64,000 bases of DNA from CAWJKP01 sp963843465 (GCA_963843465.1 CAWJKP010000007.1:496001-560000), one strand, 5' to 3'. Positions 26,023 through 35,217 are shown, numbered from the stretch's first letter. The notes: generated by a model from the letters alone, not told the origin. Made by a program: numbers and translations.

Positions 26023-26330
26023 CCGAAGGCGCCATCCAGCCGCTCGCCGGCGCAAGACGGGGCGTCTACTGTCACGCTCGCAAAACGGGCGTCTGGACCT
26101 TACCGGTTGTCCGCAAAACAGATGCGCTCCCGGACCGGCGGCCAGGGGCGGCCGAAGGCCGAGGGGGTGGAGAAAAAAAGGAGATCCGCGATTCAGCGGG
26201 CGTACCGGTCTTTGAAACGGGGTCCTTGAAAGGGGGGGCAGATCTCGTTTCTCCGCCCGGCGGCCGGCCACGCCCGGGAAGGCTTGAAGGGGCGGATTCT
26301 GGGGCACACTGGCCGTGACGTGGGGGTACC

Positions 26331-26440
26331 CCATGTCATCGGCAAATCTTCGGACACGTCGTCCCTCACAGCCGGATAGGAACTCCGGCGCTTCGTCGCA
26401 CGCCGTACGATCCGCGCCCAGACGGGTGACAGGGAGGTTA
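26331..26440. repeat. 110-bp direct repeat, copy A
   Basis: From CATGTCATCGGCAAATCTTC to GACAGGGAGGTT, matching 26874-26982 with scattered substitutions and small gaps. Confidence 0.8.
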
Positions 26441-26522
26441 CCCTTTCCTCGAAACGCAAGCGGCGCGCTTAACGCGGATTATTCACGCGACGGGTTTGGT
26501 TCGCGTGCCGAGTGCGCCTATC

Positions 26523-26583
26523 AAAGCCCAACGCGCCAGCGAGGGTAAGTCCCTACGCGTTCCTCGCTTGCGCTTCGGGCTTT
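26523..26583. repeat. palindromic repeat, CGAAGC-AAGCGAGGG family
   Basis: Imperfect 22-bp arms with three mismatches, located between the two copies of the 110-bp direct repeat. Confidence 0.8.
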
Positions 26584-26873
26584 AATTAGCCCGTGGAAAA
26601 TCAGGGCCAACCACTGACCGCCCTCGACCCGCCACTGACCACTCCTCATTGGCACGGCATCTGCGTAAGCAAGATTCCCGCCGACGCGGTTGGCAGGCGC
26701 CCGCTGGCCAGCCGAGTCGCAAATCGGCCGTTTCAGGCTAGTTACGTCTCTGCCGGCCTTGGTCAAAAAAATCCGGGAAAGTTGAGATTGTAAGAAATTC
26801 AAATCCCGGGCAGAATATCGCACTCGTAAGTTCCCCACAGCACCCTTAACGGAAGGAATTTCACGGGATCGTA

Positions 26874-26982
26874 CCTCATGTCGTCGGCGAATCTTCGGAC
26901 ACGTTGTCCCGTGAGCCGGATAGGACTCCGGCTCCTCGCCGCACGCCGTACGATCCGCGCCCAGATAGGTGACAGGGAGGTT
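26874..26982. repeat. 110-bp direct repeat, copy B
   Basis: From CTCATGTCGTCGGCGAATCTTC to GACAGGGAGGTT, the partner of 26331-26440. Confidence 0.8.
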
Positions 26983-27124
26983 GCCTCGATGCTCGTTCTT
27001 ACGCGACGGGCCGGAGTTGCCCCGCACGCGCTTGGCCGCCGCCTCACGGGCCGCGACCAAAACCTCGCCTCCTGACTGGCCTGTTCGGCTCGGACCGCGA
27101 TCCCGTTAGCTCAGGAGGCGGCGC

Positions 27125-28675
27125 ATGGTTCTGTTGCACACGGCCGTTTTGACGCTGGTACTCTCGGGCGCGTCTCCCGGAGGCCCGGTCCTGTTGGACT
27201 TTTACGCCGAGTGGTGCGGTCCCTGCCAGCAGATGGACCCCATCGTGCGGCAAATGATCGCCAGCGGCTACCCCATCCAGCGGATCAACTTCGATCAGCA
27301 CCGCGACCTGGCCGCCCGCATGGGCGTCGACCGGCTGCCGAGCTTCGTGATGGTGGTCGGCGGCAAGGTGGTGGCCCGGCAGGTGGGGGCGACCAGCGCC
27401 GACCAGTTGGCGGCGATGTGCAAGATGGGCCAGGCGTCGCGCGAGCCCATCGCGCCGAGGCAGGATCCGCCCCTGGTGCTGACTTCGGCCACGACGGCCC
27501 AAGGCGCGGAGGTCGTTCCGGCAGTAGCCCACGGCAAGGCCGGCCGGGCGATCGGCGATCGCGAGCTGATTTGGGCCAGCGTGCGGCTGCGGATCGAGGA
27601 TTCCACGGGTTCGTCGTGCGGGACGGGAACGATTGTCGACGCCCGTCAGGGCGAGGCCCTGATCCTGACCTGCGGGCACATTTTCCGCGACTCCCAGGAG
27701 AAGGGCCATGCGGCGGCAGAGGGGAACAAGCGCCGCATCGCCGTGGATCTGTTCGGCCCCGTGCCGGCCGAGAACATCCCCGGCCGTCTGATCTCGTTTG
27801 ACGAGAGCCGCGACGTGGGCCTGCTGAGCATCCGCGTACCCGGCCCAGTGACGGTGGTCCGCGTGGCCCCGCCGGGTTATCGCGTGAACCGGGGCGACCG
27901 GGTGATCAACGTCGGCTGCAATAACGGCGAGTCGCCCACCGTCCGGCACGCGACGGTGGCCTCGTTGGACCGCTACCTGGGCCCGCCCAACATCGAGGTC
28001 ACCGGCCAACCGCTTCCAGGCCGCAGCGGCGGCGGACTGTTCACCGACAGCGGGCTGTTGATCGGCATTTGCAATGCGGCCGACCGGGACGACAACCAGG
28101 GGCTTTACGCCGCGCTGGCCTCGATCCATGAGGAACTGGATCGAGCCCGGCTGGCCTATGTTTACCAGCCCGGCGTGGGAGGGCCGGCGGAAGCGTCGTC
28201 GCTGGCGGCGGTCGATCCGCCGGCGATGCCCCGGCGGATGCCGCAGCCCGGCGAGTTGGTCGCCTTGACCCCCAACGCGGCCCCAACGGCCGCCGGCTCC
28301 GGCCGCGACCAGCAGGCCGGGCTCTCTGACGAGGAACGGGACGCGCTGGTGGAAATTCAGCGCAGAAAGGCCGAAGGGGCCGAGCTGGTCTTAATCATCC
28401 GGCCGGTCAACCCCCAGCAGCGGAGCGAGATCCTCGTACTGGACAGGCCCTCGCCCGAGTTCGTCGAGCAGGTGACCCACGAGGCCCGCAACGACAACCT
28501 GCGCCAGTTGACCTCCCTGGAGAGCGGCCGGCATCGGGCTGCCGACGCCGTTGCGGCGACGCCTTCGTCCCCGGCCGGCCGCCCGGCGCCGCCCGCTGCG
28601 TTGGACGATCTGGACGCCCTGGCTCAGCCGCTGGTCAAGGTCCTGAAATCCCCGCCCGGTGGGCCGCAGCGGTAA
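27125..28675 (+). CDS. thioredoxin-like domain fused to a trypsin-like serine protease
   Basis: Residues 20-105 form a thioredoxin-like domain with the redox motif WCGPC (30-34) and a cis-Pro region DRLPSFVMVVGG. From about residue 148 a trypsin-like fold follows (SVRLRIEDSTGSSCGTGTIVDA) with the catalytic triad His185 (LTCGHIF), Asp230 (ESRDVGLLSI) and Ser301 (GRSGGGLF). The C-terminal 180 residues are Pro/Ala-rich with a short helical region. The first ~20 residues are hydrophobic and may be an export signal. A role in envelope protein quality control, coupling disulfide chemistry with proteolysis, is inferred. The gene is monocistronic. Confidence 0.9.
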   Translation: MVLLHTAVLTLVLSGASPGGPVLLDFYAEWCGPCQQMDPIVRQMIASGYPIQRINFDQHRDLAARMGVDRLPSFVMVVGGKVVARQVGATSADQLAAMCKMGQASREPIAPRQDPPLVLTSATTAQGAEVVPAVAHGKAGRAIGDRELIWASVRLRIEDSTGSSCGTGTIVDARQGEALILTCGHIFRDSQEKGHAAAEGNKRRIAVDLFGPVPAENIPGRLISFDESRDVGLLSIRVPGPVTVVRVAPPGYRVNRGDRVINVGCNNGESPTVRHATVASLDRYLGPPNIEVTGQPLPGRSGGGLFTDSGLLIGICNAADRDDNQGLYAALASIHEELDRARLAYVYQPGVGGPAEASSLAAVDPPAMPRRMPQPGELVALTPNAAPTAAGSGRDQQAGLSDEERDALVEIQRRKAEGAELVLIIRPVNPQQRSEILVLDRPSPEFVEQVTHEARNDNLRQLTSLESGRHRAADAVAATPSSPAGRPAPPAALDDLDALAQPLVKVLKSPPGGPQR

Positions 28676-28706
28676 GGCCCGTAATGCACGCGGTCGGCAA
28701 TGCGCC

Positions 28707-28780
28707 GTTCGTAGTCCCGCCTTCAGGCGGTCTTGCCGCGGATTGCCGCGGATTGCCGGCTGAAGCCGGTACTACGAACG
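28707..28780. repeat. palindromic repeat, GTAGTCCCGCC family
   Basis: GTTCGTAGTCCCGCCTTCAG faces CTGAAGCCGGTACTACGAAC between two convergent genes; a CCGCGGATTG unit is duplicated in the loop. Confidence 0.8.
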
Positions 28781-28812
28781 TGTGTCATTTCGTCCCGCGT
28801 GCAGTATGACCA

Positions 28813-29484
28813 CTACCGCGGGCCGCCCTGCGCGGCCTGGGCGTTGAGCGACTGCAGCGCCTGCTGCTGCGGCGGAGACAGCGACTGCAGCAACTGTTCG
28901 GCCACCTGTCGCTGGACCTGGTAGAACTTGTCGGCGGACGCGGCGTGGATCTGTTGCACGCGCTGCTTCTGTTCGGGCGTGAGCCGGATCCGCTCCGCGA
29001 TCTGCGGAATCTGCAAGGCTTGCGTAACGCTCATGCGAAAGGCGATCTGCTGGAGCTGCGCCCACTGCAACGGCTGGAGCAACTGTTGGACCTGCCTCTC
29101 GAAGATCCGGAAACGCTGGAACATCCGCTGGTTGAGCTCGTTGAACTTCGCCTCCTGGCCCTCCTGCAACTGGTTGGCTGCCATCATGTCCGGCTGGTTT
29201 GCCTGGTTGAACTGGTCGTTCATCGTGCGGAACTGCTGCTTCTGTGCGGCGGTCATCCTCAATTCGTCCTGGACCGAAGGCATACTTAACAGGGACGTCG
29301 GAGGATAGCTTGGGTAGCCGGGTGCTTCCGTGGCCGTAGCGGCCGGGGCCGGGCTGGAACTGGTTGCCGTGGGCCTGGGGGGAGGCGGATTGGGCGCAGG
29401 TCGGACCTGCGCGGAAACGGTCGAGGACCAGCCCAAGCCAAGTACCAGGAGCGTCAGCACGGTCCATTGCGATAGTCGGGGCAT
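28813..29484 (-). CDS. secreted Gln-rich LTxxQ-type helical protein
   Basis: The 223-residue product has a signal peptide (VLTLLVLGLGWSSTVSA), a Pro/Ala-rich linker, then helical Gln-rich repeats with MTAAQKQQF, LQPLQWAQLQQI, LTPEQKQRVQQI and LSPPQQQAL. These are LTxxQ-like motifs as in Spy/CpxP. It is probably a periplasmic antiparallel helical protein. It is the second such protein in the window (compare 7971-8453), but with Gln-rich rather than Lys-rich helices. Confidence 0.8.
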   Translation of the reverse strand: MPRLSQWTVLTLLVLGLGWSSTVSAQVRPAPNPPPPRPTATSSSPAPAATATEAPGYPSYPPTSLLSMPSVQDELRMTAAQKQQFRTMNDQFNQANQPDMMAANQLQEGQEAKFNELNQRMFQRFRIFERQVQQLLQPLQWAQLQQIAFRMSVTQALQIPQIAERIRLTPEQKQRVQQIHAASADKFYQVQRQVAEQLLQSLSPPQQQALQSLNAQAAQGGPR

Positions 29485-29585
29485 CTCGGTCTCCTCTTCT
29501 TCATCAGGTGTCGGTCACTTTCTTGCCTTCCCGCCAGCCGGGAACGAAGCTACCGATATTTTATACCCATCGGCCGCACGTCATG

Positions 29586-29807
29586 CTAGCCCGTCGGGCC
29601 GAGCCACTTCACGCTCGTGGCGGCCATGTACACCAGCACTCCCAGCCAAGCCAAGAGTACGGCAGCCATGATGCCCAACAAGAGCCGGTTGGGTCGCGGA
29701 GGATTGGGCTCGGGGAGCTGACGCTTGCCGGGCGGGGCAGCCCCCTTTCTGGTGGGCGACAAACTTTCACGAGATTCAGAAGGTCGCTTCTTGCGGCGGC
29801 TCATCAT
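29586..29807 (-). CDS. small membrane protein, 73 residues
   Basis: A basic, Ser/Pro-rich cytoplasmic-like N-terminus (MMSRRKKRPSESRESL) is followed by one membrane helix (LLLGIMAAVLLAWLGVLVYMAA). Its ATG overlaps the stop of the Minf_1886 gene (ATGA), so it is translationally coupled to it. Function is unknown; a membrane partner of the upstream protein is possible. Confidence 0.7.
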   Translation of the reverse strand: MMSRRKKRPSESRESLSPTRKGAAPPGKRQLPEPNPPRPNRLLLGIMAAVLLAWLGVLVYMAATSVKWLGPTG

Positions 29808-30247
29808 CCGTCGGGCAGCGTAATCTTGAATCCCCGCTCGAAGGCCTCGTCGAAGTCGTAGACGTTCTCGAAGTCCTCGCGGCAGTCGTCGGCCGTCTTT
29901 CGCATCTTGCCGATCTCGATCAGATTGAAGACGATCTCGCCAAAATCGCCCGTCGTATAGATGCCCCAACTGTTCAGCACGGTCTTGGACATGTAGCCGT
30001 ACATCTCCAGACTGTACTGCCGGATGGCCTCGCACAACTCCTGGCCCGTAACGTGGCGTTGCGGCGACTCCGATTCCTCTTCCTCATCCGGCGGGGCTGC
30101 CGCTGGCTCGCTCGGCTTGTCGGCGCCCAATTCCAGCACGCTCTGGGCGTAGTGCAGGGCCTCGAAGACGAAAGTATACGCGTGCGGCTTGTAGCGGCGA
30201 TCCCGCTTCAGAAGATCATACATCCAACGGGTCGATTCGAGAGTCAT
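29804..30247 (-). CDS. Minf_1886 family protein
   Basis: The 147-residue product fits the Minf_1886 family of the PVC group: YKPHAYTFVFEALHYAQ, then HVTGQELCEAIRQYSLEMYGYMSKTVLNSWGIYTTGDFGEIVFNLIE and a C-terminal DFDEAFERGFKI. An acidic Glu-rich loop lies in the middle. The family is conserved but has no assigned function. It lies downstream of the RicT/PSP1 gene (35-nt gap) and is coupled to the small membrane protein, forming a probable three-gene operon. Confidence 0.85.
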   Translation of the reverse strand: MTLESTRWMYDLLKRDRRYKPHAYTFVFEALHYAQSVLELGADKPSEPAAAPPDEEEESESPQRHVTGQELCEAIRQYSLEMYGYMSKTVLNSWGIYTTGDFGEIVFNLIEIGKMRKTADDCREDFENVYDFDEAFERGFKITLPDG

Positions 30248-30282
30248 GGCAGGTTAGGAAAGGACCACGGAAAGAGAGAACT

Positions 30283-31128
30283 TCAAACGGTTGCAGCGGG
30301 ATCGGTGGCTCCCGGTGGCAGCCCCTCGGACGATGGGGTTGTGTCGGACAGTGGCACGAGCTTCCGCAAGCCGTCCGTCGTCTCCACCAGCAACTGCCCG
30401 GCGAGGATCTCGTGTCCCACCACTCTTGCGCAGCCGCTGGGCGTCATGACCTGGCTGCCGAGGAAAGGCATTTCCCGCAGAAGCTGCTCATAAGTGTCAA
30501 ACTCGTAACGCAAACAGCACTTCAATCGCCCGCACCGGCCCGAGATCTTGGTCGGGTCAAGCGTGGCCTTCTGCAGCTTGGCCATCTTCATCGAGACCGG
30601 CGGCATGACGGCCAGGTGCGTATTGCAGCAGACCGGCTTGCCGCAATCGCCGTAGTCGGCCAGAAGCTTCGCTTCGTCGCGCACTCCGATCTGCCGCATC
30701 TCGATGCGGGTCTGGAACTCGCCGGCCAACATCCTCACCAACTCGCGGAAATCGACCCGAGTCTCGGCCAGGTAATAGACCACGATCCGCTCGCCGCCGA
30801 AGAGATGCTCGACATCGACCAGTTGCATCGGCAACCCGAGCTTCTCGATGCACCGCAGGCAAGTCCGGTATTCGTTCTTCTCTTGCTCGTGGATCTGCGC
30901 CAGGTCGCGGGCATCGTCGGCCGTCATGCAGCGGAGGATGTGCCCCTTGGCCAGGTCCGGCAGTCGGGCCAGGGCCGTCTCGGTCGCCTCGCAGAGCACC
31001 TCCCCCGCCTCCAGGCCCCGATCGGTCTGGGCAATGACCTTCGCGCCTTGCGCTAGGGGGGCGTCCCCGGGCGGTCCAAATACCCCCAAAATCCGCATTT
31101 GGCCGAAACGCACAATATACGAAGGCAT
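30283..31128 (-). CDS. PSP1-domain protein, RicT/YaaT-like
   Basis: The 281-residue protein has the PSP1 C-terminal domain and the cysteine-rich segments of YaaT/RicT: GDCGKPVCCNTHL and SGRCGRLKCCLRYEFDTYEQL, with LVDVEHLFGGERIVVYYLAETRVDFRELVR upstream. In Bacillus, RicT works in the RicAFT complex, which carries Fe-S clusters and affects RNase Y-dependent RNA maturation. No ricA or ricF is adjacent. In planctomycetes the partner is unknown. Confidence 0.9.
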   Translation of the reverse strand: MPSYIVRFGQMRILGVFGPPGDAPLAQGAKVIAQTDRGLEAGEVLCEATETALARLPDLAKGHILRCMTADDARDLAQIHEQEKNEYRTCLRCIEKLGLPMQLVDVEHLFGGERIVVYYLAETRVDFRELVRMLAGEFQTRIEMRQIGVRDEAKLLADYGDCGKPVCCNTHLAVMPPVSMKMAKLQKATLDPTKISGRCGRLKCCLRYEFDTYEQLLREMPFLGSQVMTPSGCARVVGHEILAGQLLVETTDGLRKLVPLSDTTPSSEGLPPGATDPAATV

Positions 31129-31258
31129 GAGGCGTCAATATCACCGAAAGAGATAGGGCAACCGCGGGGACACCCCAGTATATCCGGCAGAATCCCTGGC
31201 GCAAAGGGAAAGTCCCTCTCTCAGTACGGAAGAGGGAACGGGAACGGCGGACGCCGCC

Positions 31259-31948
31259 CTAGCGGATGTAATCCGCTTCGAGATGGTACCTTGCGTCCAA
31301 TCCGCTGTTGGAACTGCTGGGATCGACGTGAAAAATGCCGCCCACGCGGGTCACCCGGGTGGCATATTCCGCTTTGAGCTCACCGGCCATCTGGACGTTG
31401 ATCATATCGGACGGCTTCGGCGTTACCCCTCCAAAGCAGCAGGTGCCGTTGTCGCGGCAAAGGATGAAACGCCGAATACCCGATCTCTCCGGTCCGGGGT
31501 ACATGAAACCCTTGACGAAGACCCGCTTACCCTCCAGCTCGGTCGCCGAACGAGGGATCTCAGCCGGCGGGGCGCCTCGGTCGGGCTGGAGATCCGCATA
31601 GGAAATCCGCAAGTAACCCTCCGGCGCCTCGGTAATCACCGAGTACCAAAGCCAGCCCGGTGCGGCGACCATCGCCAAGAGCGAAAGCAGCGTCCCCGTC
31701 CGGGCCAGGCCGCCGCCGCTGAACTCCTCCGGACACTGCCGGATCTTCCGGCTGGCCATCAGCCCGGCGACGAGTCCCACCGAAGGAAAAAACAAGAGCA
31801 TCCAGTCGAGGAAAGCCAGGATCGAGGCGATCCCGAAGACCAGGCTCACCACGGCCGCCGAGCTGACCGCCCGATAGGGCTCGTCCTCGTACTGGTCGTC
31901 GGCGGCCTCGATGTCGTCCGGGTCGTAGGATACGTCACCGCTGACCAT
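31259..31948 (-). CDS. membrane protein with DUF4190-like helices and a beta-rich domain
   Basis: The 229-residue protein has an acidic N-terminus, three hydrophobic helices (VVSLVFGIASILAFLDWMLLF, SVGLVAGLMASRKI, TGTLLSLLAMVAAPGWLWYSV) in the DUF4190 style, then an exported DUF3299-like domain (ELEGKRVFVKGFMYPG, RRFILCRDNGTCCFGG). DUF3299-like domains often sit beside FtsX-type ABC exporters in planctomycetes, and this gene lies directly downstream of one here. A link to metal or lipoprotein export is inferred. Confidence 0.8.
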   Translation of the reverse strand: MVSGDVSYDPDDIEAADDQYEDEPYRAVSSAAVVSLVFGIASILAFLDWMLLFFPSVGLVAGLMASRKIRQCPEEFSGGGLARTGTLLSLLAMVAAPGWLWYSVITEAPEGYLRISYADLQPDRGAPPAEIPRSATELEGKRVFVKGFMYPGPERSGIRRFILCRDNGTCCFGGVTPKPSDMINVQMAGELKAEYATRVTRVGGIFHVDPSSSNSGLDARYHLEADYIR

Positions 31949-31960
31949 TTGGCTGGCTCG

Positions 31961-32056
31961 TCACACGCAGGTAGGATGGGCATTCTTGCCCGTCGTTGCA
32001 CAACGGTTCTCGTCTCACGGGCCATCGTTCCAGTCGGGCAGGAATGCCCGACCCAC
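31961..32056. repeat. palindromic repeat, GGTCGGGCATTCCTGCCC family
   Basis: GTAGGATGGGCATTCTTGCCCG and CGGGCAGGAATGCCCGACCCAC are opposed copies in the gap between the ABC permease and the DUF4190-like gene. Confidence 0.7.
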
Positions 32057-32071
32057 GGTTCCTCGTCTCCC

Positions 32072-33720
32072 TCACGGCGTCGCCCTCAAGGACTTGGCCA
32101 CGTCGGTGCGGTAGGCTGCCAGGGCGGGGAGATAGCCGACCAACGAGGCGAGCATCACCAGTCCGGGAATCAAGATCAACTCCAGCAGGTTGAACTGCAT
32201 CCAGGGCACGCTCACGCCCGTCTGTTGCACGATAATCGGATTCAACAGACCGATCAATCCGTGGCCCAAAACCAGCCCCAACGCGCCGCCGCCCAGCGAT
32301 AGCAGGATCGACTCCAGCAGAATCACCAGCATCACCGTGATCCGCCCGGCGCCCAAGGCCCGCATCACGGCGATCTCGTGCCGCCGCTCGCTCATCGAAG
32401 TATAGATGCTGACCATGATCCCGATCCCGGCCACGACCAGCACCAGGACCGCAAACAGCAACAACAGCTTCTGCAGGTTGCCCACGATGCCGTCGAACAG
32501 ATCGGTGATCTCGCGGGCGGGCAGCACCGCCTGGGCGTCGGGGTACTCCTTGTTGATCCTCTTGGGCAGGGCCACCGCCAAGAGCGGCTTGGCCATGTTG
32601 GTACGGACGAGGATCGCGGTCACCTCCTTCAGCTCGTCGGGCACGGGTTCGTCCGGGTCGAGCTCCTGGTGATGGTGGTGGTCGCCGGCCTCGTGCTCCT
32701 CCTCGTGGTGCTTGTCCCCGTGGTGCTCCGCCGCGTGGCGCTCGCCCAACGCCTGCACAAGCGACTGGACTTTAAGGCCCAGCCTTTCCAGGACCAACGT
32801 CGAATCACCGCTGTTGCCCTGCGGCTTGCTGCCAGCCTTGCCGGAGGGCGGTTCGGAAGCAGTCACGACGAGGGCCGTCCGTTTGCCGTCGCGATCGACG
32901 GCGATCACCTGCGGGTTCCCTGCGGGGGTCGCCTCGACGAGCGCCTGCAAATCCTTCGGTATCGCCAGGGGGGTTCCGGCGAATTCCACGATCATGTCGC
33001 CCCGCCGCAGGCCCGCCTTGGCCGCCGGGCCGTTGGCGGTCACGTCGGCCGCGTAGACGGCATCCTTCAGGTGATCTTCGATGTGAAAAAAACCCTCGAT
33101 GTTGATGAACAGGGCGCGGTCGTTGGGCGTGCCGGTGGGCGCAAGGATGCCCACCACGGTGAACGGATCGTGCTGATGGCCTTCCTTGGCCGACACGTCC
33201 ACCCCGTGCGTAGGGCGGAACTGCTGGCCGACCTTCAGGCCGGTCTGGCGGGCGACCCGCGCGCAATCACCGCCTCGAAGTAGTGCTCGGGGTCGAACCG
33301 GCGGCCCTCGGCAAACTGCACCTTCTGGCCCTGGTAGGTGAGGGTCTCGAAAAACTGCGGCGTCGTGCCCACCACGCGGAAGCCCTGGTAGTTGTCGCCC
33401 ATGCAGACCGGAATCGCCACTTGCACGGCATCGGCGAAGTGACCGTGCTCGGTGAACTCCTTGTAGAAACGGTAGGGCAAGTTCTGCGTCGGCCGGCTCA
33501 GGTAGTAGACCGTGTTGAGCACCAACTGCAAGGAACCCCCCTTGCCGCCGACGATCACGTCGTAACCCTGGGCGTTCTCGCGGAAGGAGGCGTCGATCAC
33601 CCCGTGGATCACCAGCACGCTGATCACCAGCGTCACCCCCAGGGCCATCGAGACGGCGGTCAGACTGGAGGCCAACGCCCGCTGCTGAATGCTCCGCCAG
33701 GCAATTTTCCAGAGGCTCAT
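32072..33720 (-). CDS. FtsX-type ABC permease with PDZ-like insert and His-rich linker (frameshifted)
   Basis: The N-terminal part (MSLWKIAWRSIQQRALASSLTAVSMALGVTL; 33235-33720) and the rest (to 32072) are in different frames. The switch lies at about 33255-33265 in a GC run, where HYFEAVIARG meets VARQTGLKVGQ; one base seems missing. The MacB/LolC-type periplasmic domain contains an extra PDZ-like unit (DVTANGPAAKAGLRRGDMIVEFAGTPL) and then a histidine-rich stretch (HAAEHHGDKHHEEEH, DHHHHQ). The three C-terminal membrane helices of FtsX follow. It lies 18 nt downstream of the ATPase gene and completes an exporter of the LolCDE/MacB kind. The histidines suggest metal binding, by inference. 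Confidence 0.85.
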
Positions 33721-33738
33721 GCCAATCTCCCGCTCGGA

Positions 33739-34407
33739 TCAGGCCGAAACGGCCCGGTTGAACTGCTCCAGGTGCTCGACGCGCTCGAACTGCCGGGCCA
33801 CCTCGGGAACGTGGGTCACCAACAGCAGCGTGACGCCCTCTTCGCGGCAGGTCTCCCGCAACAGGTCGATGATCTGCTGCTGGTGGCGGGTATCGACGTT
33901 GGCCGTGGGCTCGTCGGCCAGCAAGAGCTGGGGGTGGTTGGCCAGGGCCCGGGCGACGGCCACCCGCTGCTGCTCGCCGACGGAGAGCATCGGCGGCTTG
34001 TGCGTCGTGCGGTGGGCCAGCCCTACCCGGTCCAAAAGATGCCGGGCCCGGCCCGGGTCGCTCCGCCCCTGAGCGAACGTCATGCCCAAGAGCACGTTTT
34101 CCAAGGCGGAGAAGCCGGCCAGCAGGTTGAAGGTCTGGAACACATAGCCGATGCGGTCCGCCCGGAATCGGTCGCACTGGGCCTCGCTGAACTTGGTGAT
34201 GTCCCAGCCATCGATCTCCACCAAGCCCGAGTCGGGACGGCTGATCCCGGCGATCACGTGCAGCAGGGTCGTTTTCCCGCAGCCGCTGCCCCCCGCCAGG
34301 ACTACCTGCTCGCCCGCATCGGCGTGAAACTCGGCGATCTCCAGCACGGGAAGCGGGACGCCGTCCGGCTGCACGTAGGATTTCTTGAGGTCCTCAATGG
34401 TTAACAT
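33739..34407 (-). CDS. ABC transporter ATP-binding protein, LolD/MacB-like
   Basis: A 222-residue ATPase with Walker A GGSGCGKTT (residues 39-47), a Q-loop region (YVFQTFNLLAGFSALENVLL), signature LSVGEQQRVAVARAL, Walker B LLLADEPTANVD and the switch His in LLLVTHVPEVAR. This sequence type powers extraction of lipoproteins or export rather than import. The ATG at 34407 starts the conserved region (LTIEDLKKSY); an in-frame extension to 34458 is less likely. It pairs with the FtsX-type permease downstream. Confidence 0.93.
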   Translation of the reverse strand: MLTIEDLKKSYVQPDGVPLPVLEIAEFHADAGEQVVLAGGSGCGKTTLLHVIAGISRPDSGLVEIDGWDITKFSEAQCDRFRADRIGYVFQTFNLLAGFSALENVLLGMTFAQGRSDPGRARHLLDRVGLAHRTTHKPPMLSVGEQQRVAVARALANHPQLLLADEPTANVDTRHQQQIIDLLRETCREEGVTLLLVTHVPEVARQFERVEHLEQFNRAVSA

Positions 34408-34722
34408 CGGCCCTTCCGAGCCGGGCCGTGTCGGCCCGGATGTGTGTTGCGCGGCCACGGATCCCCACCTTGAGGGTTGACTCTCCCCTCAACAACCCGG
34501 CGCAGGGTATCCTGTTTCCCTTTCAGATACCGATACGCCTCCCTGGCCAGATTGGTTCGGCGCTTGGCCGCGGATCGCACAAGGATCACGGCAGGGGGGG
34601 TCGAACGCAGCGAGCCCCACCATCAGGGCGCATGGATGCACAGGAACGCGGCGACGCGGCGATGGCGCCGTGCCTTCCTTCTCCTCTTCTCCTCTTCTCC
34701 CCTTCTCCGCGTCCCCTCATCC
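34408..34722. other. 315-nt spacer between the ABC and smpB genes
   Basis: A 62-residue minus-strand ORF (34401-34589) contains a helical segment (RTNLAREAYRYLKGKQDTL) but no motif or ribosome binding site. A pyrimidine-rich tract runs at 34675-34720. I do not call a gene here. Confidence 0.4.
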
Positions 34723-35217
34723 CTATCCCGGCCGTCGCCGCATTGCCCGCCGGATCTCCCGCTGGGCATCGGCCTGCTTCATGACTTGCCGTTTGTCATG
34801 CTTCTGCAACCCTCGGCAGATCCCCACGAGGACTTTCGCCCGGCCATCCTTGAAATACATCTTCAGAGGGATCAACGTCAGGCCCTTCTCGAACGCCCGG
34901 GCGGCGAAGCGCCGGATTTCGCTGCGATGCATCAGCAGTTTCCGCGGACGTTTGGGCTGGTGGTTGAAGCGGTTGGCCTCGGTGTATTCGGGGATGTCGC
35001 AGCCGATGAGCCAGACTTCACTGGCCTTGACCCGCGCGTAGGCCTCTTCCAAGGAGGCGCGTCCCATCCGCAGGCTCTTGACCTCGCTCCCCACCAGCAT
35101 GATCCCGCACTCCAGGGTGTCGAGCACCTGGAAATTGTGCCGCGCCTTGCGGTTCTCGGAGATCACCCGCTGGTTGTCATGTTCCCGATCGGGAGCCTTT
35201 TTCTTGTTCTTGGCCAT
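34723..35217 (-). CDS. smpB: SsrA-binding protein SmpB
   Basis: The 164-residue protein matches SmpB: ISENRKARHNFQVLDTLECGIMLVGSEVKSLRMGRASLEEAYARV, then LLMHRSEIRRFAARAFEKGLTLIPLKMYFKDGRAKVLVGICRGLQKHDKR and a basic tail. SmpB binds tmRNA and brings it to stalled ribosomes for trans-translation. No tmRNA gene is visible nearby. A half-copy of the AAGCGAGGG repeat lies just upstream. Confidence 0.96.
   Translation of the reverse strand: MAKNKKKAPDREHDNQRVISENRKARHNFQVLDTLECGIMLVGSEVKSLRMGRASLEEAYARVKASEVWLIGCDIPEYTEANRFNHQPKRPRKLLMHRSEIRRFAARAFEKGLTLIPLKMYFKDGRAKVLVGICRGLQKHDKRQVMKQADAQREIRRAMRRRPG

Larger units (their letters stand above)
25187..27124. other. 1.9-kb gene-free, repeat-rich stretch
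   Basis: Several overlapping ORFs occur on both strands, but they translate repeats and show no motifs. The stretch holds the repeats listed separately (25456-25533, 25784-25849, 25928-26022, 26331-26440, 26523-26583, 26874-26982). It may be a graveyard of degenerate mobile DNA. Confidence 0.6.

Noticed and set aside
25474..26318. Overlapping ORFs of 209-251 residues on the plus strand.
   Set aside because: They run through several unrelated repeats, have no start signals, and show Arg-rich shadow composition.
34723..35217. A tmRNA gene near smpB.
   Set aside because: No tRNA-Ala-like ends with a tag reading frame were found on either side.
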